A DNA stretch of 64,000 nt, taken from contig BJOX01000001.1 of the NCBI GenBank assembly GCA_009731375.1, positions 1,135,489 to 1,199,488 on the forward strand, written 5' to 3'. Positions 55,461 to 64,000 of this stretch are shown here, piece by piece. This stretch comes from Paulinella micropora (Eukaryota > Cercozoa > Imbricatea > Euglyphida). Positions within the stretch are counted from its first letter, which is position 1, and every line of letters begins with the position of its first letter. A program made the position numbers and the translations under genes. Below the pieces are notes generated by a model. That model was not told the DNA's origin, ran no database searches, and saw only the letters and a list, made by a program, of their open reading frames with translations.

Positions 55461-56390
55461 GTTAATGCAGTGACTTACCGCGGAGTCGGAACTTCCGAAT
55501 CACATACTGTAATATGTATGCAGACGAGGATTCTGAATGTCACATTTTTGAATTTAAATATAAATTGTAAAAAACTTTGTTACAATAAGCATTACAGATT
55601 TATAATACTTATTTAAGTTGTAAAATCATCTTTAATAGCAGTTGAAACTTTATTTTTACGCAAACACTGTTTTAATAGAATACTTGCCACTCGTAGAGCC
55701 TGAGTGGGAAGCAGAAGAGATAGAATGGAAGAGGTCTCAAAGAGATAACACGGAAGTGGTATCCAAAGAGATACAATAACTTTAAAGCAACGTGCAGGTA
55801 ATATTAATAACAATTAATCAAAGTGAAAAAAGTGACTAGATTTGAAAACATTGAAATACTAGATTTATATTGTTGAATAATAGTTACATTTTCAGAATTT
55901 TGAAATTTTTTAAAATAATATTAAACTATTGAATAAATTTCATAAAACACACCTTAGTTTCTAAGTGGTTTGATAATAAATAAAATTAAAAGAAAAACAA
56001 CACCGTGACCGTGGCACTCTCTACCGTCGCTGACATTAAGTACGAAGCAACGCAGCAGGAAGTCATTATCAAAGCAGTTGACAAAGGTTTGTAACGCCTG
56101 TCGGATTTTGAAAAGTTTAACTAAAAACTAATATTAATATATAATGCATAATAAATTCAAGTTTTACATTAATATATTAATAATCAGATTAAAAAAACCC
56201 GAAGGTGGTATCCAGTCGTATCATCCAAATGTGAGCAAGGTAAAGTTTTATTTCCCAATAAAATTTTTTTCCCAATAATATTTTTTTATTGTCACCTGAT
56301 AAGTCTTGCCACGGTTCCGATGCATGTATTTTGATCGACAGCAACTAAAAATTCTTTCGCTTTTCGCTGCTTGAAATTCGATTTTCGGGT
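55461..56390. other. Host sequence with one exon-like stretch
   Basis: AT-rich. Positions 56003-56091 give an open, codon-like reading (VTVALSTVADIKYEATQQ) ending at AAAG|GTTTGT, which could be an exon with a donor, but there is no recognisable acceptor or partner. Otherwise nothing is recognised. Confidence 0.3.
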
Positions 56391-56480
56391 CTAGACTCTT
56401 TAAACACTACATGACGAACTACATGTGTAAGTCGGAACCGGCTTACACATGTACTTCGTCACGTAGTTTGAAGAGTCTAG
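56391..56480. repeat. 90-bp near-perfect palindrome
   Basis: Arms of about 45 bases start CTAGACTCTT and end AAGAGTCTAG, with the central parts CATGTGTAAGTCGG / CCGGCTTACACATG around a 2-base centre. Only a few mismatches are seen. Its transcript would form a long hairpin. Confidence 0.85.
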
Positions 56481-57336
56481 GAAATGCTACTTCACAGGGT
56501 TTGCTCGCCTCACACTCTCGCCATCACTCGCTTTTTTCAAACTTTATTCAAAAAAAAAAAAAAAAAGCCAACGAAAAAGCAATCCTTTTGCCCTTGCTGT
56601 TCACAATGCAGTAATTTTCCTATCCGGCTGCTCAATTTCTGAACAATTCTTGAGTGTCCGGCTGCTCAATCTGCACAGTTGGATACGAAAAAGGAAGTTT
56701 GGACGTAACGTCAAAAAAGCGTAACGTCAAAAAGCGAAGACGAACTAACGAACGAACACACGAAAAACAAATTCAACTGTGTACGCGGAAAAAAACGCAA
56801 AAAAAAAAAAAAAAAAAGGTAGCTCGGGAGGTATATGCACTGCGGGCCGAATATCGCAATCATGATTGGCTCGCTGTGAGGGAGAACGGTTCGAAATTGA
56901 TGGCAGCCACTTCTTTATATTTTGCTAGCATTTTCCACTTCCATCGATACAGCTGTGCAAGTACTTGCGCACATGTCCTTGTGTTCTGTCTCGGTGGCTG
57001 TTCCAGAGCGTTGGCTGCGTCTGATCGACTACTGGGGACGTTCAAACGGCGTAACCGGCGTGACTTTGACCTCACGCTTTTCGCTCAATGCAAGTGTTAT
57101 GACAAAACGAATGACATCGTCGGAAAGCCCAGGACAAAGGCTTTCCAATGACGGGTTCAATATTACGGTATCATAGATATCGAACGAGAAAACTAAGATG
57201 AAAGTTGCATGGTTTTGCGACATGCATGTCTGCAGTAACAAGTACGAGTTGATCACTTCTTCCTGCGGCCGGCCCGCGCCGTGGACACTTCGCCAGTGGG
57301 CTCGCGCCGGCCACCCGGGCCGCTGCGGTGAACAAC
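56481..57336. other. Host sequence without supported gene
   Basis: Contains A-runs at 56550 and 56800 and moderately GC-rich sequence at 56820-57330. Open readings of 70-165 codons exist on both strands but show no domain, and none is favoured. Confidence 0.35.
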
Positions 57337-57337
57337 C

Positions 57338-57381
<44 letters not shown>

Positions 57382-57382
57382 C

Positions 57383-57425
<43 letters not shown>

Positions 57426-57638
57426 CAGATAGATAGATAGATAGATAGATAGATAGGTCTATATATTTTACCGTGGCAACAGGAGAGTGCGATGAAGACT
57501 CCTCGCCATCGCCCCCAGCTGTATACGTACATTTATACATGCATGCATACATACATACATAAACATACATACATACATACATAACATACATACATAACAT
57601 ACATAACATACATAACATACATAACATACATACATACA

Positions 57639-57672
<34 letters not shown>

Positions 57673-57772
57673 CATACATACATATATACATACATACATA
57701 CATACATACATACATACATACATACATTTAATACATACATTTAATACATACATACATACATACATACATACA

Positions 57773-57806
<34 letters not shown>

Positions 57807-57965
57807 CATACATACATACATATACATACATACGTATGTACGCTGTTATGTTATCGTACGTCATGTTATGTTACGTTACGTCATGTTATGTTATGTTACG
57901 TTACGTTACGTTACGTTACGTTATGTTACGTTATGTTATGTTATGTTATGTTATGTTACGCCACG

Positions 57966-58013
<48 letters not shown>

Positions 58014-58133
58014 CAATTAGGTAGATAGATAGATATATAGATAGATAGATAGATAGATAGGTAGATAGATAGGTAGATAGATAGGTAGATAGATAGGTAG
58101 GTAGATAGGTAGATAGATAGGCAGATAGATAGG

Positions 58134-58180
<47 letters not shown>

Positions 58181-58301
58181 CTAGATAGCTAGCTAGCTAG
58201 CTAGCTAACTAGATAGATAGATATACCACTAGGTAGTCCGCTATGGCCTCGTTGCCGCTCATCATCGCTATTCTTCTCCCCTAGTAGATAGATAGATAGA
58301 C

Positions 58302-58337
<36 letters not shown>

Positions 58338-58346
58338 TAGATAGAT

Positions 58347-58379
<33 letters not shown>

Positions 58380-58532
58380 TATATATATGTAATATATATA
58401 TGTATATATAATATAGCTAGCTAGCTAACTAGTTAGCTATTCTTTTCCCCTACTATACAAACACATAACACATACACATACACATGCAAGTCCATGCGTC
58501 ACAACGATGACCATCTAAACCTAATCCTAACC

Positions 58533-58585
<53 letters not shown>

Positions 58586-58634
58586 CCTACCTACCTACCT
58601 ACCTACCTACCTACCTACCTACCTACCTACCTAC

Positions 58635-58690
<56 letters not shown>

Positions 58691-58868
58691 TTCTAGGAAC
58701 TATGGGTTTATTGGGCGATTTGACCGCGGCAGAAATTTGTGAGCAGGTGTTTATTTATCTATCTATATATATATATATATATATATATACAATATATATA
58801 TATATATTTATATTTATATATGAAATCTGTGAACAGGTGTTAACTTTCTTTCTCTCTCTTTTAGTCCC

Positions 58869-58955
<87 letters not shown>
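57337..58955. repeat. Tetranucleotide and pentanucleotide microsatellite field
   Basis: (GATA)n 57337-57456, (CATA)n 57531-57835, a pentamer field alternating ATGTT and ACGTT at 57842-57965, (GATA)n with GGTA variants 57966-58225 and 58287-58380, (CTAT)n and (CTAC)n 58536-58690, (TA)n near 58765-58815, (GATA)n 58867-58955. Confidence 0.95.
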
Positions 58956-59543
58956 NNNNNNNNNNNNNNNNNNNNNNNNNNNNNNNNNNNNNNNNNNNNN
59001 NNNNNNNNNNNNNNNNNNNNNNNNNNNNNNNNNNNNNNNNNNNNNNNNNNNNNNNNNNNNNNNNNNNNNNNNNNNNNNNNNNNNNNNNNNNNNNNNNNNN
59101 NNNNNNNNNNNNNNNNNNNNNNNNNNNNNNNNNNNNNNNNNNNNNNNNNNNNNNNNNNNNNNNNNNNNNNNNNNNNNNNNNNNNNNNNNNNNNNNNNNNN
59201 NNNNNNNNNNNNNNNNNNNNNNNNNNNNNNNNNNNNNNNNNNNNNNNNNNNNNNNNNNNNNNNNNNNNNNNNNNNNNNNNNNNNNNNNNNNNNNNNNNNN
59301 NNNNNNNNNNNNNNNNNNNNNNNNNNNNNNNNNNNNNNNNNNNNNNNNNNNNNNNNNNNNNNNNNNNNNNNNNNNNNNNNNNNNNNNNNNNNNNNNNNNN
59401 NNNNNNNNNNNNNNNNNNNNNNNNNNNNNNNNNNNNNNNNNNNNNNNNNNNNNNNNNNNNNNNNNNNNNNNNNNNNNNNNNNNNNNNNNNNNNNNNNNNN
59501 NNNNNNNNNNNNNNNNNNNNNNNNNNNNNNNNNNNNNNNNNNN
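58956..59543. other. Assembly gap (588 N)
   Basis: Undetermined bases. The left side ends in (GATA)n and the right side resumes in (CTAT)n, which is the complementary orientation of the same repeat. Confidence 0.97.
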
Positions 59544-60000
<457 letters not shown>

Positions 60001-60711
60001 TGGGCATGACGATAAACTGCATCCCGGAGTTGGACTCGACCCACTGGCACCTACAGCCTGGGGGTCGATCTATCTATCTCCTTCAGCCCTTCACCAGCTG
60101 TTTGTGCAGTCGCAGCTGGTGCAGCGTGACTGGCCAGGGCTGATGACTACCCTTCATCGGCCCTCGATACACTCTCAAACTGTTCGGGAAAGCCCTAAGA
60201 GCCTTCGATACCGCGGCCTGCGGGAAACCGCAAGGTGCAGCAGGCGAGGTAACGCTCGTCGGATGGTAAAAACTCGAAGGATATGGCCACGCAGGGAATA
60301 ATGGGTAACCCGCAGCCAAGTCCCTTCTTGTCAGGCCAACCCCGCGCATGGCTCCTACTCGGTACGACTACCTCTGATTGGCTGCCTTGGACTGACTTGG
60401 TGTTCCGACGTGAGTTTAGTGACCAGTGGATATGGCAAATGGCCACTACTCTCGACGTCGGCCCACTTATGTCACCGCTGCAGCTGGCCCGGTAGTCCTC
60501 CGTCGCCACTACCCAGTGGTGTCCTGACAAATGGGAAAGGTTCAGAGACTAGACGGGAGTGGGATCTTCCTGTGTGCGGGTAGGCACATAAGCAGGGAGA
60601 TCTTAAGGTATAGTCCGGCCGCCGCGAAAGTGGTCGCCTTGGATGAAGCTCGAGGGTTGGTGTACCCCTCGGGCCCGAGCCTTGGCGGGGCACGTGATCA
60701 CGGACACGTGA
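60001..60711. other. GC-rich segment, possibly non-LTR retrotransposon remnant
   Basis: About 700 bp with much higher GC than its surroundings and no continuous domain. The texture is similar to retrotransposon untranslated ends, but no reverse-transcriptase or endonuclease motif is visible. A 10-N gap follows at 60712-60721. Confidence 0.35.
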
Positions 60712-60721
60712 NNNNNNNNNN

Positions 60722-60752
60722 TCCATCTATCCATCCATCCATCCATCTATCC

Positions 60753-60828
<76 letters not shown>

Positions 60829-61021
60829 CTTTACCTTTATTCAAGGTGGAGCAGACTTGAGAGGAGGCTGACCCACTCAGCGCCGCGCTACCATCATTGT
60901 ACATGCGTATATACGTATATACGTAATTATATCCAGTGCTGTATATATATATATATATATGTATATATATAATATGCTTATCTGCTGTGTTGTTTCTGCA
61001 CGGAAAAATGTGTAAGTTGTG

Positions 61022-61062
<41 letters not shown>
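60722..61062. repeat. (ATCC)n, (ATCT)n and (GATA)n microsatellites
   Basis: (ATCC)/(ATCT)n at 60722-60828, (TA)n at 60940-60972, (GATA)n at 61022-61064. The intervening sequence has no gene. Confidence 0.9.
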
Positions 61063-61064
<2 letters not shown>

Positions 61065-61125
61065 GCAATTACCTGCTGCTGTTACTTGTAGAAGTCATAG
61101 CCGCGCCGCTAGCGGCCACAGAAGC

Positions 61126-61750
61126 AGATGAAGAAGAAGAAGAAGAAGAAGAAGAAGAAGAAGAAGAAGAAGAAGAAGAAGAAGAGGAGGAGGAGAAGAA
61201 GGTGGTGGGGGCGCCGCTGGAGTCATCTGAGGACGTCCACAGGCCTATGCACGTATGTGTGTATGGTCTTCTTCTTCTTCTTCTTCTTCTTCTTCTTCTT
61301 CTTCTTCTTCTTCTTCTTCTTCTTTCTTCTTCTTCTTCTTCTTCTTCTTCTCCTTCTCCTTCTCCTTCTTCTTCTTCTTCTTCTTCTTCGTCTTCTTCTT
61401 CTTCTTCTTCTTCTTCTTCTTCTTCTTCTTCTTCTTCTTCTTCTTCTTCTTCTTCTTCTTCTTCTTCTTCTGCTTCTTCTGCTTCTTCTTCTTCTTCTTC
61501 TTCTTCTTCTTCTTCTTCTTCTTCTTCTTCTTCTTCTTCTTCTTGCCGTGCATCAAACCTCTTGTCTTCTTGGCCTTGCTGAGGGAGGCGCCCGAGAGGG
61601 AAGAAGAAGAAGAAGAAGAAGAAGAAGAAGAAGAAGAAGAAGAAGAAGAAGAAGAAGAAGAAGAAGAAAACGACGACGACGAAGAAAAAGAAGAAAAAGA
61701 AGAAGAAGAAGAAAAAGAAGAAGAAGAAGAAGAAGAAGAAGAAGAAGACA
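61126..61750. repeat. (GAA)n - (TTC)n - (GAA)n alternating-strand tracts
   Basis: (GAA)n at 61126-61200, (TTC)n at 61266-61543, (GAA)n at 61602-61750. Successive tracts are complementary, so the region can fold into large hairpins. The long Glu, Lys, Ser, Leu and Phe readings are artefacts. Confidence 0.92.
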
Positions 61751-61811
61751 CAGCTGTCTGTTTGTTTGGAGGAGAGGAGGGCAGCGGAGAAGACGGAAGA
61801 GCCGGCGCCTA

Positions 61812-61863
61812 AGTAAGCAAGCAAGCAAGCAAGCAAGTAAGTAAGTAAGTGAGTGAGTGAGTC

Positions 61864-61922
<59 letters not shown>

Positions 61923-61966
61923 GAGTGAGTGAGTGAGTGAGTGAGTAAGTGAGTAAGTAAGCAAGC

Positions 61967-62018
<52 letters not shown>

Positions 62019-62051
62019 GAATAAGTGAGTAAGTAAGTGAGTGAGTGAGTG

Positions 62052-62089
<38 letters not shown>

Positions 62090-62109
62090 GTAAGTATAAG
62101 CAAGCAAAC

Positions 62110-62153
<44 letters not shown>

Positions 62154-62215
62154 GAGTAAGTGAGTAAGTGAGTAAGTAAGTAAGTAAGTAAGTAAGTAAA
62201 GTACGTAAGTAAGTT
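61812..62215. repeat. (AAGT)n microsatellite with GAGT and AAGC variants
   Basis: About 400 bp of AAGT tetramers with ordered GAGT and AAGC blocks. Positions 62216-62472 form a unique-looking spacer containing two similar halves (GATGTATGTAT near 62276 and 62367). Confidence 0.93.
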
Positions 62216-62472
62216 TGGAGAGCGAGTACAGATATAGATGTAGTAAACAAAGATATAGATATAGAACAAGGAAAAGATGTATGTATGGAAATACCGAAAT
62301 GGGAGGCGAGGCAGGAGACAGAGAGCGTGTATAGATATCGACGAAGTAGACAAAGATACAGGAAAAAGATGTATGTATATGTATATACCGAAACGGGGTG
62401 TGGGGCGGGGGAGGAAGAGCGAGTGTTGTTTTGCGAGTTGCGCGACTTGCTCTGTGCTGCTTGCAACTCCTT

Positions 62473-62518
62473 CATCTGCGCCGCCACTTGCTGCGCTTGC
62501 ACCTGCATGTAAGTAAGG

Positions 62519-62561
<43 letters not shown>

Positions 62562-62625
62562 TAAGTAAGTAAGTAAGTAAGTAAGTAAGTCATCTGCGCC
62601 GCCACTTGCTGCGCTTGCACCTGCA

Positions 62626-62696
<71 letters not shown>

Positions 62697-62731
62697 CATC
62701 TGCGCCGCCACTTGCTGCGCTTGCACCTGCA

Positions 62732-62822
<91 letters not shown>

Positions 62823-62857
62823 CATCTGCGCCGCCACTTGCTGCGCTTGCACCTGCA

Positions 62858-62948
<91 letters not shown>

Positions 62949-62983
62949 CATCTGCGCCGCCACTTGCTGCGCTTGCACCTGCA

Positions 62984-63015
<32 letters not shown>

Positions 63016-63045
63016 CGTAAGTAAGTAAGTAAGTAAGTAAGTAAA

Positions 63046-63078
<33 letters not shown>

Positions 63079-63115
63079 CATCTGCGCCGCCACTTGCTGC
63101 GCTTGCACCTGCAGA

Positions 63116-63148
<33 letters not shown>

Positions 63149-63193
63149 CATCTGCGCCGCCACTTGCTGCGCTTGCACCTGCATGTAAGTAAA

Positions 63194-63246
<53 letters not shown>

Positions 63247-63323
63247 CATCTGCGCCGCCACTTGCTGCGCTTGCACCTGCATGCAAGTAAGGAAGTAAGT
63301 AAGGAAGTAAGTAAATAAGTAAA

Positions 63324-63367
<44 letters not shown>

Positions 63368-63413
63368 CAAGCAAGTCATCTGCGCCGCCACTTGCTGCGC
63401 TTGCACCTGCAGA

Positions 63414-63445
<32 letters not shown>

Positions 63446-63547
63446 GAAGTAAGTAAGTAAGTAAGTAAGTGGGTAAGTGGGTAAGTAAGTAAGTAAGTAA
63501 GTAAGTAAGTCATCTGCGCCGCCACTTGCCGAGCTTGAACCTGCAGG
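62473..63547 (-). repeat. Ten copies of a 37-bp unit separated by (AAGT)n
   Basis: The unit CATCTGCGCC...CTGCATG begins at 62473, 62591, 62697, 62823, 62949, 63079, 63149, 63247, 63377 and 63511. Spacers are pure or nearly pure AAGT repeats of variable length. Copies are almost identical except the last. On the minus strand the unit reads MQVQAQQVAAQM, and only the copy at 62473 continues into a longer Gln-rich reading. This suggests that a small piece of a coding-like sequence was amplified with the microsatellite. Confidence 0.9.
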
Positions 63548-63549
63548 TG

Positions 63550-63583
<34 letters not shown>

Positions 63584-63594
63584 GTAAGTGAGTA

Positions 63595-63625
<31 letters not shown>

Positions 63626-63950
63626 CAAAGTAAAGCAAAGTGAAGCAAAGCAAAGCAAAGCAAAGCAAAGCAAAGCCAAGCCAAGCCAAGCACAGCCAAG
63701 CCAAGCCAAGCCAAGCCAAGCCAAGCACAGCCAAGCACAGCCAAGCACAGCCAAGCACAGCCAAGCACAGCCAAGCACAGCCAAGCACAGCCAAGCACAG
63801 CCAAGCACAGCCAAGCACAGCCAAGCACAGCCAAGCACAGCCAAGCACAGCAAAGCACAGCAAAGCACAGCACAGCACAGCAAAGCAAAGCAAAGCAAAG
63901 CAAAGCAAAGCAAAGCAAAGCAAAGTAAAGTAAAGTAAAGTAAAGTAAGT
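63626..63950. repeat. (AAAGC)n and CCAAGCACAG satellite
   Basis: An AAAGC pentamer array grades into a 10-bp unit CCAAGCACAG repeated about twelve times (63725-63850) and back to AAAGC and AAAGT. The alanine/leucine/cysteine-rich readings are repeat artefacts. Confidence 0.93.
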
Positions 63951-64000
63951 AAGTAAGTAGCTAGCTAGCTCAGGGCAGAGCAGTATGTAGCCTTATTTGT

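Noticed and set aside
57029-57864. Tyr/Ile/Ser- and Met/Tyr/Val/Cys-rich ORFs
   Set aside because: Translation of (GATA)n and (CATA)n repeats.
60083-60726. Overlapping GC-rich ORFs on both strands
   Set aside because: Short, mutually overlapping and without motifs; more likely open by composition.
61069-62508. 479-codon minus-strand ORF
   Set aside because: Almost entirely microsatellite readings (poly-Glu, poly-Phe, LLTY repeats); not a gene.
62473-63547. CRISPR-like array of 37-bp repeats
   Set aside because: The spacers are (AAGT)n microsatellite, not unique sequence; there is no leader and no cas genes, and the context is eukaryotic.

Overview
The window is eukaryotic nuclear DNA. The host parts are dominated by microsatellites: (TTA)n, (GATA)n, (TTG)n, (TTC)n, (AAC)n and (AAGT)n. 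They also hold a tRNA-derived SINE family with ATT tails, a PIF/Harbinger transposase gene with a 62-bp GT-AG intron, a Ty1/copia reverse-transcriptase fragment and exon-like host sequence. This mix suggests an invertebrate animal, but the species cannot be named from sequence alone. Seven runs of N (six of 10 bases, one of 588) show a scaffolded draft assembly.

The main content is two virus-like Polinton/Maverick-type elements about 20 kb long. Element 1 spans 3728-24468, has about 280-bp terminal inverted repeats (TIRs) and is flanked by the 6-bp target duplication GTCCAG. Element 2 spans 32911-53035, has 310-bp TIRs and is flanked by GACGTG. Both carry a collinear core of about 14 kb: rve-type integrase, charged nuclear-type protein, phage-like tail fibre with an S74 chaperone end, small membrane protein, Cys-rich secreted protein, small virion-type protein, packaging ATPase, basic core-like protein, coiled-coil/adenain-like cysteine protease, penton-type minor capsid, double-jelly-roll major capsid, a large beta-rich virion protein and a DUF3820-like protein. 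Together these are the parts of a virion-forming element: ATPase, protease and two capsid proteins for particle assembly, integrase for insertion, and protein-primed-type PolB for replication.

Outside the core the elements differ. Element 1 has its PolB at the right end on the minus strand, with a zinc-finger gene, a small basic gene and a DUF3223 gene. Element 2 has a different PolB at the left end on the plus strand. The homology appears to stop inside the 3' end of the integrase gene, which looks like a recombination junction. The replication module and the TIRs have been exchanged around a shared capsid module.

Both copies are decayed by frameshifts and nonsense substitutions in PolB, integrase, fibre and capsid genes, so they read as genomic fossils, although several genes remain open.

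Between and inside genes of both elements lies a repeated family of imperfect hairpins with GATRTTT / AAAYATC arms. The stop codon often overlaps the first arm. This is the most system-like feature not explained by gene annotation.

Layout: 1-3727 host SINEs and microsatellites; 3728-24468 element 1; 24475-32904 host, with a putative multi-exon gene (25431-28074), the Harbinger transposase (29410-30653) and a telomere-like (AAC)n/(AACCCT)n tract; 32911-53035 element 2; 53042-64000 host microsatellites, a GC-rich repeat pair, a 90-bp palindrome and a 10-copy 37-bp unit embedded in (AAGT)n.
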